Source: Bacillota bacterium
Lineage (GTDB): Bacteria > Bacillota > Clostridia > Lachnospirales > Lachnospiraceae
Assembly: GCA_023439125.1 (NCBI GenBank)
Contig: JAEXOU010000006.1
Span: 124,001 to 188,000, forward strand
DNA length: 64,000 bases
Direction of reading: 5' to 3'
The notes under the pieces were generated by a model. It was not told the origin of the DNA, did not search any database, and was given only the letters and a program-made list of their open reading frames with translations. The position numbers and the translations under genes are program-made. Shown here one piece after another: positions 18,840-28,135 of this stretch. Numbering within the stretch: position 1 is the first letter of the stretch; each line of letters begins with the position of its first letter.

Positions 18840-19111
18840 AAAAAGTAATGCATATAAATGCGATAAAATGATGATAGCTAAATAAAATTGCACAAATTTT
18901 GTAATATAATCTAGTAATAATTCCATGATCCATGTTGATATCTAGGTATATAGTCTTAAGCGTAAAAGTAAATATGCACAAAATAAATGTCTATTATGGT
19001 TTTTGTATGTCGAAAATATAAAAACAATTAGTACGAGAAAGATTCTACAACATGTAGTTTGATTAAAGATAGTATTACTAAATGTTGTAGTATGACAACA
19101 TAGATTACAAT
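18840..19111. other. Intergenic stretch without a recognisable gene
   Basis: AT-rich non-coding sequence between veg and the PrcB-like lipoprotein gene. It contains a short inverted repeat (CTACAACAT 19047-19055 with ATGTTGTAG 19082-19090). No coding frame with a ribosome binding site was found. Confidence 0.5.
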
Positions 19112-19156
19112 AAAATATGCGTAAAAGCGATTGAGTTAAGCTTTTACGCATATTTT
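19112..19156 (-). terminator. Terminator of the PrcB-like lipoprotein gene
   Basis: A perfect 17-bp stem (19112-19128 with 19140-19156), loop 11 nt, beginning directly after the stop codon of the minus-strand gene. Confidence 0.85.
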
Positions 19157-19157
19157 A

Positions 19158-19577
19158 TTACTGAAATACAACAGGTTTATCCATGTACTCAACTTTCACA
19201 ACAACATATGGATAGGTAATATTTTGAGTAACTGGCTCATCTTTTCCTGGACCGATCAAGTTTGTTTTAATATAGATCGCATTTTCTGATAAAAACAAGT
19301 CAGTTACGCTGATACTATAACCTCCACTTTTTTGAGCACCATAGCCTTGGATTATGTATAAATAATCCTCATTAGAATAAGTAAATTTACAAGGATTCTC
19401 TTTCTTAGTCTCAATGAAGTTTGCTAGCTTTTCAGGCAAATCAGCATCCTCAACTACAGTAAACTCTAAATCTTTTAATTTTTTAATATCCCCAGAGTTA
19501 TTACTACAACCAATAGTGGATAGACTAAGGATAAAAAGGAGAGTAAAAGCAGTTATTTTCTTGTACAAAGTTTTCAT
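19158..19577 (-). CDS. Lipoprotein with PrcB C-terminal-like domain
   Basis: 139 residues with a lipoprotein signal peptide ending STIGC. The region from about 75 to the end (QGYGAQKSGGYSISV ... NITYPYVVVKV) resembles the PrcB_C domain found in small secreted proteins. ATG at 19577 has TTGGAGA upstream; a TTG five codons earlier is less likely. The role is unknown. Located downstream of the MoxR operon on the same strand, 60 nt after its last gene; co-transcription is possible. Confidence 0.7.
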   Translation of the reverse strand: MKTLYKKITAFTLLFILSLSTIGCSNNSGDIKKLKDLEFTVVEDADLPEKLANFIETKKENPCKFTYSNEDYLYIIQGYGAQKSGGYSISVTDLFLSENAIYIKTNLIGPGKDEPVTQNITYPYVVVKVEYMDKPVVFQ

Positions 19578-19637
19578 AGATAAAATCTCCAAAAGTCTCT
19601 TATTCTATCTTATGAAATACAATACCAATCTATAACT

Positions 19638-20870
19638 TTAAATATGCTTTTTTAGTTCATTCCAGTCCTTACTAGTGAGAGGCTTATCACTATAACGAGC
19701 AATATTATAGCAATCAGTAAGGTTTTTAATATCGGCAGAACGATTATCAAGAAGCTCAGTAGCCCGTTCATTAGGAGTATCAGCATCCTTTACATAATAA
19801 CCTTGTTTGATCTGATGCTTAATCTCTTGAACATAACGCTTGCGAATTTTTTCACGAGTATCGTGACCAAACTTAAATACTGACATTCTTTGCCTTTTTG
19901 ATTTCTCTAATTTTTGACTGAATTCTATTGTTCCATCTTCTCTTTCTATTTTGTATTTTTGAGCACCTCGATAGGATAGCTTAGAAACAAGCTTAATTAA
20001 ATTCTTGATACAAATAAAAACGATTAGAACAATTATGCAGACTCCAACAAACATTAAAATAGCTTCTAATATCTTTGCAAAATTACTACTGTTTCCTTGA
20101 CCTAAATCTATGACAACGGGCTCTTCTATTTCCGGTTCAATATATTCATATTCATCTGCATTCCTAAATATAAACCTGAATATGATTTGAAGTAAATGCC
20201 CAAGGCTTCTTACTAGATAATTCCCTAACTTCTCTAAAAGTGGTAAATGTATAATACAGTTAATTGCTAATTGAAAAGACAGAAAAATAAATACATAGGT
20301 ATTACTTCGATTTAAAACAGCCTGCTTATAAATTGAGTTATTATGTTCTTCCGTCTTTGGCAATCGATTTACGTTCTGAATGTACATATTTATTAATGTG
20401 CTAACAACAAAAATCTGACCAAGATAATAAGTTGTACTTGCAAAAGTCCCCTTATTTTCACTATAAGCATAAATAAAGATGCCTATGAATATTACGATAA
20501 ATGAAAGGGGAATTGGCATTGTAACGAGATAACGATAATTAAACCAAAGGCATATGTCAATGATAATGAGAGCAATGATAAGTAAAATACTATAAACCAA
20601 TGTATATAAAGGTAAGTGAAAGAGAACAAGAGGAGTAATCATACAAAGATGAAGAAGTATGTATACAATAAGGTGGTGAACAAATTTATTACCTAAATAA
20701 TGGATAAGGATTAAGTATAAGAATACAAAAACCAGTTCCATCTGAAAAGGTACTTCATTATAAATAAAAATTATAAAGGTAAATGCTAAACATAAGCAAA
20801 AGAACTTAATTAAGTCGTTTATTTCTTTAAAAAGCTTGTATCGTATCAGAATAATCCACCTCCCATACAT
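19638..20870 (-). CDS. DUF4129-containing membrane protein of the MoxR operon
   Basis: 410 residues. The N-terminal half has about six membrane helices (to residue about 235), then another helix (about 270-293). The cytoplasmic C-terminus (RKRYVQEIKHQIKQGY ... TDCYNIARYS) matches DUF4129, usually found at the end of transglutaminase-like proteins in MoxR/DUF58 operons. Here the transglutaminase domain itself is missing. The start is uncertain: ATG at 20870 lies within the DUF58 gene and has no ribosome binding site, while the good GGGAGGTGG at 20864-20856 would serve CTG at 20849 or ATT at 20852. The 20870 start is given conservatively. Confidence 0.75.
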   Translation of the reverse strand: MYGRWIILIRYKLFKEINDLIKFFCLCLAFTFIIFIYNEVPFQMELVFVFLYLILIHYLGNKFVHHLIVYILLHLCMITPLVLFHLPLYTLVYSILLIIALIIIDICLWFNYRYLVTMPIPLSFIVIFIGIFIYAYSENKGTFASTTYYLGQIFVVSTLINMYIQNVNRLPKTEEHNNSIYKQAVLNRSNTYVFIFLSFQLAINCIIHLPLLEKLGNYLVRSLGHLLQIIFRFIFRNADEYEYIEPEIEEPVVIDLGQGNSSNFAKILEAILMFVGVCIIVLIVFICIKNLIKLVSKLSYRGAQKYKIEREDGTIEFSQKLEKSKRQRMSVFKFGHDTREKIRKRYVQEIKHQIKQGYYVKDADTPNERATELLDNRSADIKNLTDCYNIARYSDKPLTSKDWNELKKHI

Positions 20871-21963
20871 ACAGATTTGTTACATGAAGTTCGCCTAACT
20901 TGACATCACTAAATTCCGGTAATGCATATAAACAATTGGCTTTTGGACATAGCTCCTCTTCATATAGTTTTACAAGTTCAGGTTTGCGGTTATTAGAGAT
21001 TAAAATGAGTTGCTGATTGGTGGACTCTTTCTTTACAAAATCAGATAGTATAGGTTTTACATCAGGACAAGCTTTGGTAACATCAATTCTTGAAAGTGCA
21101 ATTCCTAATTGAGTTAAATGTTGAGAACCACATCCACTAGCCATATTGACTCTTTCTTTTGTAAACTTATCGATCCCATTACTGGTCAATTGAAAAGGGA
21201 TGCCTTGTTCACTAAACATCGAGGCAATCGTATAGGCAAGCTGTATGCAAGCCTCCTTCATTGTCTCCTCATGAGCAATGACCTGGGTTTCAAGATCTAA
21301 GAAAATATTAACTTGTCGACTAGTTGTAGAGAAATGAGTATTTACTTGTAGATTTCCAAGCTTCGCTGTGACCTTCCAATTAATATATCGAATATTGTCA
21401 TATGGCTGATATTCACGTATGCCCTTAAATTCAAAGGGATCCTCAAGCGTACGTACATGAAGTATCACCGTTTTTATAGCATTAACGAGTTCTAGCGGTA
21501 GTTCTTTCACTGGAAGAATTTTTGGTTTCACGAAGAGAATTGTATTTGAATTTGCAGGTATATGATCAATTTCGGAAAAAAACAAATCCATAGATAGAAC
21601 ATCGATAAAGCTGATTGTATAAGCTCCTCGCCGACTGCAAATAAACGGGTATAGTCTGGTGATCTTTTCATATGATCCGATTGTATAAATGTCATGACGA
21701 TAAAAATAATCCGTGACTGCTGTGTTTTTCTCTTTGTCAAATAATAGATATTTGCTCGTGGTAAACTTGATATTCAAAAATGGAATTGGTAGCCGTTTGT
21801 TATTAACAATCGTCTCAACTAATCTAGTCTGTTCACCTTCAGAAACATGTGCTTCTAGAAAGTTAACATTTACTTCTAGATTTTTATGCCAATTCCTTAA
21901 TAATATCTTTTTTTGAATGATATATAATACATATGTAATAAGAAATGCAATAATAATCTTCAT
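20827..21963 (-). CDS. DUF58 domain protein
   Basis: 378 residues. A single N-terminal membrane helix is followed by a beta-rich region and the DUF58 signature (EFKGIREYQPYDNIRYINWK), then a von Willebrand A-like fold (VNIFLDLET). DUF58 proteins accompany MoxR ATPases and are thought to act in assembly or maturation of surface or enzyme complexes. It begins 20 nt after the MoxR gene and overlaps the DUF4129 gene. The start ATG has GGAGTATC upstream. Confidence 0.88.
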   Translation of the reverse strand: MKIIIAFLITYVLYIIQKKILLRNWHKNLEVNVNFLEAHVSEGEQTRLVETIVNNKRLPIPFLNIKFTTSKYLLFDKEKNTAVTDYFYRHDIYTIGSYEKITRLYPFICSRRGAYTISFIDVLSMDLFFSEIDHIPANSNTILFVKPKILPVKELPLELVNAIKTVILHVRTLEDPFEFKGIREYQPYDNIRYINWKVTAKLGNLQVNTHFSTTSRQVNIFLDLETQVIAHEETMKEACIQLAYTIASMFSEQGIPFQLTSNGIDKFTKERVNMASGCGSQHLTQLGIALSRIDVTKACPDVKPILSDFVKKESTNQQLILISNNRKPELVKLYEEELCPKANCLYALPEFSDVKLGELHVTNLYVWEVDYSDTIQAF

Positions 21964-21982
21964 AGATACTCCTTCGTATCAA

Positions 21983-22930
21983 TTAAGCTTTAAAGTCTTC
22001 ACTTGGAACAGGTATAGAAGCAAGGATATCAGCTAATGGATTGTTTTTCGATGACTTAGTATTGCCGTAAGATAAGATACGGTGTTGTAATACTGGTTCG
22101 GCCAGTTCCTTTACATCATCAGGCAACACATAGTTTCTGCCCTGTAAAGCAGCATAAACTTGTACTGCACGTAAAAGAGCAAGGGTACCTCGAGGGCTTA
22201 CTCCAATTAAAAGATTACTATTTGCTCGTGTAGCCTGAACAATGGATACTAAATACTCTCGGATCGCAGAATGTACGAAGATAGTTTTACAAAATTCTCT
22301 CATGGCTAGAATATCTTCTTTCGTACAGACGAAAGATAAATCAACCAGCGGATCATCTGCAATGAATCTTTCCATCATATCAAGTTCTTCTTGCTTTGTT
22401 GGTGTTCCCATAGATAATTGCATCATAAATCGATCCAACTGTGCTTCCGGTAATGGAAAAGTTCCAGCAGTTTCAATCGGATTTTGTGTTGCGATAACAA
22501 AGAATGGTTGTGAGAGAGGATAAGTTGTTCCATCAATCGTAATCTGTTTCTCTTCCATACATTCGAGTAGGCTTGACTGAGTTCTCGGAGTAGCACGATT
22601 AATCTCATCAGCCAATATAATATTGGAAAAAGCAGGACCAGGTATGAAATTGAAGCAAGTGTCCTTTGGATTGTATATATTAATACCTGTAATATCAGAA
22701 GGTAGTAAATCCGGAGTAAACTGGATTCGTTTTAATGTTGCATCTACCGATTTTGCTAATGATTTTGCCATCAATGTTTTTCCGGTTCCAGGTACATCCT
22801 CTAACAATACATGACCACCTGCAATAAATGTGGTGAGCACTTTCATAATAACATCATCTTTTCCGATTATAACTTTTTGAATGTTATCTTTGATATGTTT
22901 AACGATTCCAGTCATTTCTTCTAAGTTCAT
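21983..22930 (-). CDS. MoxR-family AAA+ ATPase
   Basis: 315 residues. Walker A is DVPGTGKT (about 38-45), Walker B is ILADEINRA, sensor 1 is ATQNPIE and the lid domain is typical of MoxR. These are chaperone-like ATPases that activate partner proteins with von Willebrand A folds, here probably the DUF58 protein encoded next. First gene of a three-gene operon; the start ATG follows GGAGGAAC. Confidence 0.92.
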   Translation of the reverse strand: MNLEEMTGIVKHIKDNIQKVIIGKDDVIMKVLTTFIAGGHVLLEDVPGTGKTLMAKSLAKSVDATLKRIQFTPDLLPSDITGINIYNPKDTCFNFIPGPAFSNIILADEINRATPRTQSSLLECMEEKQITIDGTTYPLSQPFFVIATQNPIETAGTFPLPEAQLDRFMMQLSMGTPTKQEELDMMERFIADDPLVDLSFVCTKEDILAMREFCKTIFVHSAIREYLVSIVQATRANSNLLIGVSPRGTLALLRAVQVYAALQGRNYVLPDDVKELAEPVLQHRILSYGNTKSSKNNPLADILASIPVPSEDFKA

Positions 22931-23011
22931 AAAAGTTCCTCCATCTGATTTCGTAGTATATTTATAAGTACAGCATATCTCATATTGATATATTCTACAA
23001 GAGAATTTTAC

Positions 23012-23078
23012 AAAAAAAACCTTATGTCCTAAATAAGCTTAGAAGAGATTTCTAAGTTTTGAACATAAGGTTTTTTTA
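23012..23078. terminator. Bidirectional terminator between the hydrogenase and MoxR operons
   Basis: AAAAAAACCTTATGT pairs with ACATAAGGTTTTTTT, with an inner AACTTAG/TCTAAGTT-like stem. It ends the hydrogenase operon on the minus strand. Confidence 0.8.
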
Positions 23079-23106
23079 TAGGTTTACAAACTACGTTTTC
23101 CCTTGT

Positions 23107-24858
23107 TTAGATTTTATTAATACTTCTCTTAACATAAGTAGTATGAAGTAATTCATGTGCTTTATGTGAACCAGGAGCTTCAAGGTATTCATTATACAAT
23201 TTCTGTACTGCAGCATTCTCATGAGATTTACGAACACTATTAGCAGCATCAGAATCATATAATACTTTAGCACGAAGAGCGCGAACATCTGTAAAGTTAC
23301 GAACGCTTGCTGGTACCTGAGGCTGGCCACCACCATTGACACAACCACCTGGACATCCCATAATCTCAATGAAATGATAGGAAGCTTCACCAGACTTAAC
23401 TTTATCTAAAAGTTCTCTTGCATTAGCAAGACCAGAAGCTATAGCAACTTTAACATCCATTCCAGCTACATTATAAGTAGCTTCTTTAATACCTTTTGTA
23501 CCACGAACTTCAGTGAAATCGATTGGTGAATCATCGTTTTCACCTGTTAGTTTCCATACTGCAGTACGTAATGCGGCTTCCATAACACCACCAGTTGCAC
23601 CAAAGATAACTGCAGCACCAGTTGAGATGCCAAGAGGATCATCGAATTTCTCGTCTGGTAAGGATAAGAAGTTGAGACCAACACGATCGATTAAACGGCC
23701 GAGTTCACGTACAGTTAAAGAGTAATCAACATCTGGAACTCCAGCAGCGTTTTCATCTTCACGGCCAAGCTCAAACTTCTTAGCTGTACATGGCATGATA
23801 CTTACACTTACCATATTCTTTGGATCAATACCTAGCTTTTGTGCATAATATGTTTTTGCTATAGCACCAAACATTTGCTGAGGAGATTTACAAGAACTTA
23901 GATTCTCAGTCATATCAGGTAGGTAATGTTCACAGTATTTAATCCATCCTGGAGAACAGGAAGTGATGAGTGGTAATACTCCACCATTCTGTATACGATG
24001 TAAGAGCTCAGTTGCTTCTTCCATAATGGTAAGGTCTGCACTGAAATTAGTATCAAATACTTTATTGAAACCAATGCGACGAAGAGCAGCAACCATCTTG
24101 CCTTCTACATTTGTACCAATTGGTAAGCCAAATTCTTCTCCAAGACCAGCTCGAACTGCAGGAGCGGTCTGAACAAATACGAATTTCTCTGGATCAGCAA
24201 TTGCAGCAAGTACTTCACTTGTTGAATCCTGCTCATAAAGTGCACCAGTTGGACAGACAGCAATACATTGACCACAAGATACACAGCTAGTATCAGCAAG
24301 ATCCATATCGAATGCACATGAAATATTAGTTGCAAAACCTCTTTGGTTAGCACCGATCACACCAACACCCTGCACTTTTTCACATACTGCACTACAACGT
24401 CTGCAAAGAATACATTTGTTGTTATCACGAACCATATGAGCAGCAGAAGTATCCAATTCATACTCAGTCAGTTCACCAGCATATTTATTTTCATCATCTA
24501 CACCAAGATCTTTACATAATTTCTGAAGTTCACAGTCACCGCTTCTTACACAGGAAAGACACTTCTTGTCATGATTCGATAGGATTAACTGTAATGTCTT
24601 CTTTCTGGATTCTAATACTTGTGGTGTATTAGTCCAAACTTCCATACCCTCATTAATAGGGTAAACACAAGATGCAACTAAGCTTCTTGCTCCTTTTACT
24701 TCGACTACACAGATACGGCAGGCACCAATTTCGTTAATTTCCTTTAGGAAACAAAGGGTCGGAATATCAATGTGTGCTAATCTTGCAGCCTCTAAGATGG
24801 TCGAACCTGCTGGAGCAGATACATCCATGCCGTTGATTTTAAGATTTATATTCGCCAT
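23107..24858 (-). CDS. hndD: [FeFe] hydrogenase catalytic subunit, HndD-type
   Basis: 583 residues. The N-terminal [2Fe-2S] ferredoxin domain (about 1-78) is followed by a His/Cys [4Fe-4S] motif (HDKKCLSCVRSGDC), two [4Fe-4S] clusters (CILCRRCSAVC, CVSCGQCIAVCPTG) and the H-cluster domain. L1 is TSCSPGW (299-305), L2 MPCTAKKFE (355-363) and L3 EIMGCPGGCVNGGG (498-511); a small-subunit-like tail follows. L1 has Ser in place of one of the paired cysteines, a variant I recall from NAD(P)H-linked multimeric enzymes. Last gene of a five-gene operon with diaphorase subunits, so it probably makes H2 from NADH plus reduced ferredoxin. Confidence 0.95.
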   Translation of the reverse strand: MANINLKINGMDVSAPAGSTILEAARLAHIDIPTLCFLKEINEIGACRICVVEVKGARSLVASCVYPINEGMEVWTNTPQVLESRKKTLQLILSNHDKKCLSCVRSGDCELQKLCKDLGVDDENKYAGELTEYELDTSAAHMVRDNNKCILCRRCSAVCEKVQGVGVIGANQRGFATNISCAFDMDLADTSCVSCGQCIAVCPTGALYEQDSTSEVLAAIADPEKFVFVQTAPAVRAGLGEEFGLPIGTNVEGKMVAALRRIGFNKVFDTNFSADLTIMEEATELLHRIQNGGVLPLITSCSPGWIKYCEHYLPDMTENLSSCKSPQQMFGAIAKTYYAQKLGIDPKNMVSVSIMPCTAKKFELGREDENAAGVPDVDYSLTVRELGRLIDRVGLNFLSLPDEKFDDPLGISTGAAVIFGATGGVMEAALRTAVWKLTGENDDSPIDFTEVRGTKGIKEATYNVAGMDVKVAIASGLANARELLDKVKSGEASYHFIEIMGCPGGCVNGGGQPQVPASVRNFTDVRALRAKVLYDSDAANSVRKSHENAAVQKLYNEYLEAPGSHKAHELLHTTYVKRSINKI

Positions 24859-24872
24859 AGTAACCTCCGCTA

Positions 24873-26660
24873 TTATTTTTTACTGATTGCACCAAACTTA
24901 CATTTCTCCATACAAGCACCACACTTGATACATTTATCTTGATGAATGACATGAGGCTCACGAACAACACCTTCAATTGCACCAGCTGGACAAACTCTTG
25001 CACAAAGGGTACAACCTTTACACTTATCAGCATCGATGGTGTAGGAGAGAAGAGCTTTACATACGCCTGCAGGACACTTCTTATCAACAACATGAGCAAC
25101 ATACTCATCTCTAAAGTAACGTAAGGTTGATAATACTGGATTTGGAGCAGTCTGCCCAAGTCCACAAAGAGAATTTTCCTTGATGTAGTAGCATAGTTCT
25201 TCCATCTTATCAAGGTCTTCTAAAGTGCCTTGGCCTTTTGTGATTTTATTAAGTAACTCATATAAACGTTTTGTACCAATACGGCAAGGTGTACATTTAC
25301 CACAGGACTCATCAACTGTAAACTCTAAGAAGAATTTTGCGATATCAACCATACAGTTGTCTTCGTCCATAACAATAAGTCCACCAGAACCCATCATGGA
25401 GCCAATGGCGATTAAGTTATCATAGTCGATTGGAATATCAAAATGTTGTGCAGGAATACATCCGCCAGATGGTCCACCTGTTTGGGCAGCTTTAAACTTC
25501 TTACCATTAGGGATACCACCACCGATTTCTTCGATGACTTCACGAAGAGTTGTTCCCATAGGAATTTCTACAAGACCAGTATTCTTAATTTTTCCACCAA
25601 GAGCGAATACCTTAGTTCCCTTGCTCTTCTCTGTTCCCATACTAGCGAACCATTCTGCACCATTGAGAATAATCTGTGGAATGTTGGCATAAGTTTCAAC
25701 GTTATTTAAGATCGTTGGTTTCTGGAATAATCCCTTTTGAGCTGGGAATGGAGGACGTGGGCGTGGTTCACCACGGTTACCTTCGATGGAGGTCATCAAT
25801 GCAGTCTCTTCACCACATACGAAAGCACCTGCACCTAGTCTCAAACCGATATCAAAACTAAAGTCAGTTCCGAATATATTCTTACCAAGAAGACCATATT
25901 CACGAGCTTGCTTAATTGCAATTTCTAGACGCTCTACAGCGATAGGGTACTCAGCACGTACATAAATATAACCTTGATTAGCGCCAATAGCATAACCTGC
26001 AATTGCCATAGCTTCAAGTACTACGTGAGGATCACCTTCAAGAACGGAACGATCCATGAAAGCACCTGGATCACCTTCATCGGCATTACAACATACATAC
26101 TTTTGATCTGCATCATTTTGCTTTGCTAACTTCCATTTTAATCCGGTAGGGAATCCACCGCCACCTCTACCACGAAGTCCACTGTCTAATAAAGTTTGAA
26201 TTACTTGGTCAGGAGTCATCTCGGTTAATACTTTACCAAGAGCTTCATAACCTCTAGTTCCTATGTACTCATCAATTATTTCTGGATTTATAACACCACA
26301 ATTTCTTAAAGCAATACGATGTTGTTTTTTGTAAAAATCAGTTTCTTCAAGAGCTTTAACTCCATCTTCTGTAACCGTTTCATTATAGAGTAAACGTTTA
26401 ACGATACGTCCCTTTAATAAATGCTCGCTTACGATTTCAGGAATATCTTCAACCTTTACCATGGAATAGAAAGTTCCTTCAGGGTATATCAACATAATTG
26501 GTCCTAAAGCACAAAGTCCATGACAACCTGTCTGTACAACAGCAACTTCATCTTTAAGTCCAATTTTCTCAATTTCATTCTGTAATGTAGCAAGAATTTC
26601 TTTACTTCCAGAGGAAGTACATCCGGTTCCGCCACAAACTAAGACGTGTGAACGATACAT
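24873..26660 (-). CDS. hndC: NADH-binding hydrogenase subunit, HndC/NuoF-type
   Basis: 595 residues. An N-terminal thioredoxin-like [2Fe-2S] domain (HVLVCGGTGCTSSGS) precedes a NuoF core: FMN/NADH glycine-rich GLRGRGGGGFPTGLKW and NADEGDPGAFMDR, then a [4Fe-4S] site (SCGKCTPCRIG). The C-terminus carries two ferredoxin-type clusters (CKGCTLCARVCP, CIKCGACMEKC). This is the flavin subunit that takes electrons from NADH in bifurcating hydrogenases. It lies 14 nt upstream of hndD and 15 nt after hndB. Confidence 0.94.
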   Translation of the reverse strand: MYRSHVLVCGGTGCTSSGSKEILATLQNEIEKIGLKDEVAVVQTGCHGLCALGPIMLIYPEGTFYSMVKVEDIPEIVSEHLLKGRIVKRLLYNETVTEDGVKALEETDFYKKQHRIALRNCGVINPEIIDEYIGTRGYEALGKVLTEMTPDQVIQTLLDSGLRGRGGGGFPTGLKWKLAKQNDADQKYVCCNADEGDPGAFMDRSVLEGDPHVVLEAMAIAGYAIGANQGYIYVRAEYPIAVERLEIAIKQAREYGLLGKNIFGTDFSFDIGLRLGAGAFVCGEETALMTSIEGNRGEPRPRPPFPAQKGLFQKPTILNNVETYANIPQIILNGAEWFASMGTEKSKGTKVFALGGKIKNTGLVEIPMGTTLREVIEEIGGGIPNGKKFKAAQTGGPSGGCIPAQHFDIPIDYDNLIAIGSMMGSGGLIVMDEDNCMVDIAKFFLEFTVDESCGKCTPCRIGTKRLYELLNKITKGQGTLEDLDKMEELCYYIKENSLCGLGQTAPNPVLSTLRYFRDEYVAHVVDKKCPAGVCKALLSYTIDADKCKGCTLCARVCPAGAIEGVVREPHVIHQDKCIKCGACMEKCKFGAISKK

Positions 26661-26675
26661 TTTATGTCCTCCTCG

Positions 26676-27047
26676 CTATTTGATATAGTTTTGAATGGTG
26701 TATTCTGAGATTACTTGACCACGTACTAAATGACGTTCTACAACTTCCAAAGCCTTTTCAGGTGTCATTTTTACATATGTAACCTTTTCTTTTCCAGCTT
26801 CTAAAACTTCTACGATTGGTTCAAACTGGCATAAGCCGATGCAACCAGTCTGAGTAACGATTACATTCTGAAGCTCTTTTTTCTGAACCGCATCAGAGAG
26901 TGTGGTAAGTACAGGTCTTGCACCACTGGCAATTCCGCAAGTAGCCATACCAACAACGACACGGGTAGTAGCACCTTCTTCATTACGAAGGTTAATCTGA
27001 CCTTGCATTTTCTCTCGGATTGCTTTTAATTCTTCAAGAGATTTCAT
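26676..27047 (-). CDS. hndB: [2Fe-2S] ferredoxin-like hydrogenase subunit, HndB-type
   Basis: 123 residues with a helical start and a thioredoxin-like ferredoxin domain; cysteines lie in GMATCGIASG and QTGCIGLCQFEP. It matches HndB of Desulfovibrio-type NADP-reducing hydrogenases. Strong AGGAGG ribosome binding site. It probably relays electrons within the complex; an exact role for HndB is not established. Confidence 0.88.
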   Translation of the reverse strand: MKSLEELKAIREKMQGQINLRNEEGATTRVVVGMATCGIASGARPVLTTLSDAVQKKELQNVIVTQTGCIGLCQFEPIVEVLEAGKEKVTYVKMTPEKALEVVERHLVRGQVISEYTIQNYIK

Positions 27048-27065
27048 GTTGCGTCCTCCTTCATA

Positions 27066-27623
27066 TTATAGGATAAATCCGTTATCAACTTCCTCTTTGT
27101 TTTCGCTTAAATACTCCTTAATATAATTAGAAACATCAAAATTATCAAAAGGTAAATCACCAAGTACATTTCGAAATTCTCTTGTATCAAGGGTAAAGCT
27201 TCTATCATCTAGTGTGTATGTATATAAGAAATCTAATCCGGTATTCATTGTTATTAGTGTATGCATCGTACTTGTCATGTCACCAAGCGGCATTCGGTCG
27301 ATATTAGATAATACGAAGTTAGCTGTAACCTGTGTTCCTACATTAACCGTTGACTGAATATGAAAGTCACCACCTGTGGCATTTGCTGCGTACTGAAAGA
27401 ATGGTATTCCCAAACCTACTTTCCTGGTAGTTCTTGTCGTATAGAAAGGATCCATAACACGAGAAACTTGTTCTTGTGTCATACCGCAGCCATTATCTTT
27501 TATGGTAATACGTAAGGAATCTTTTTTTGTATTGGCAGTTACAGTGATTTCTATGAGTTTTGCCCCTGCACGAATAGAATTCTGAGCTACATCTAATATA
27601 TTAAGTGAAATTTCCGGCATCAT
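27066..27623 (-). CDS. HATPase-domain protein in the hydrogenase operon (kinase-like, no phosphoacceptor domain)
   Basis: 185 residues. A GHKL ATP-binding domain fills the first 115 or so: N box LDVAQNSIRAGA, G1 DNGCGM and a G2-like GLGIPFF. There is no DHp/HisKA helix pair, no membrane segment and no receiver nearby, so it is not an ordinary sensor kinase. The C-terminal 65 residues are unrecognised. It lies between hndA and hndB, with about 18 nt on each side, so it must be made with the hydrogenase. An anti-sigma-factor/RsbW-like or serine kinase role is an inference; a similar ATPase is encoded in the divergent cluster. Confidence 0.75.
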   Translation of the reverse strand: MMPEISLNILDVAQNSIRAGAKLIEITVTANTKKDSLRITIKDNGCGMTQEQVSRVMDPFYTTRTTRKVGLGIPFFQYAANATGGDFHIQSTVNVGTQVTANFVLSNIDRMPLGDMTSTMHTLITMNTGLDFLYTYTLDDRSFTLDTREFRNVLGDLPFDNFDVSNYIKEYLSENKEEVDNGFIL

Positions 27624-27640
27624 ATTAATTTCCTCAATAC

Positions 27641-28135
27641 TTAGGCATATTTTGCTAGTATGCCATCAATATCATCTACAGTTAAACGTCCGTAAACATC
27701 ATCATTTACGGTCAAAACTGGAGCAAGACCACATGCACCGATACAACGGCATGCTTCCAAAGAGAATTTTCCATCTGGAGTACATTCACCGCTTTCAATA
27801 CCTAACTTTTCTTGCAATTTTTCATAAATGTCACCAGAACCTTTTACATAACAAGCTGTACCGAGACATACGGATATTTTAAATTTTCCCTTTGGATAGA
27901 GAGAGAACTGAGAATAAAATGTTACAACTCCATAGATTTTTTCCAACGGAATATTTAGTTTGTTAGAAATCATAGTCTGTACTTCAATTGGAAGGTAACC
28001 ATAGATTTCTTGTGCCTTCTGCAATATTGGCATTAAGGCGCCTTTATCACTTTGTAGTTCATCGATGATGTTCATAAGTGCTGCCTCTTGCTCTTTTGTT
28101 CCTGCAAAAGGGACGGTCGATTTCTGAGAGCCCAT
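27641..28135 (-). CDS. hndA: NuoE-like [2Fe-2S] hydrogenase subunit, HndA-type
   Basis: 164 residues. A helical N-terminus (QIYGYLPIEVQ-type segment) precedes a thioredoxin-like [2Fe-2S] domain with four cysteines: CLGTACYVKG and CRCIGACG. ATG at 28135 has AAGGAGGTTTT; the frame extends to 28303 but has no better start. First gene of the hydrogenase operon, whose likely promoter lies at 28372-28401. Confidence 0.92.
   Translation of the reverse strand: MGSQKSTVPFAGTKEQEAALMNIIDELQSDKGALMPILQKAQEIYGYLPIEVQTMISNKLNIPLEKIYGVVTFYSQFSLYPKGKFKISVCLGTACYVKGSGDIYEKLQEKLGIESGECTPDGKFSLEACRCIGACGLAPVLTVNDDVYGRLTVDDIDGILAKYA

Noticed and set aside
18942..19151. 69-codon minus-strand frame between veg and the PrcB-like lipoprotein gene
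   Set aside because: It begins inside a perfect terminator hairpin, lacks a ribosome binding site and has no protein-like motif.
23091..23390. Minus-strand frame overlapping the end of the hydrogenase gene
   Set aside because: Out-of-frame shadow of the HndD reading frame, which carries all hydrogenase motifs.
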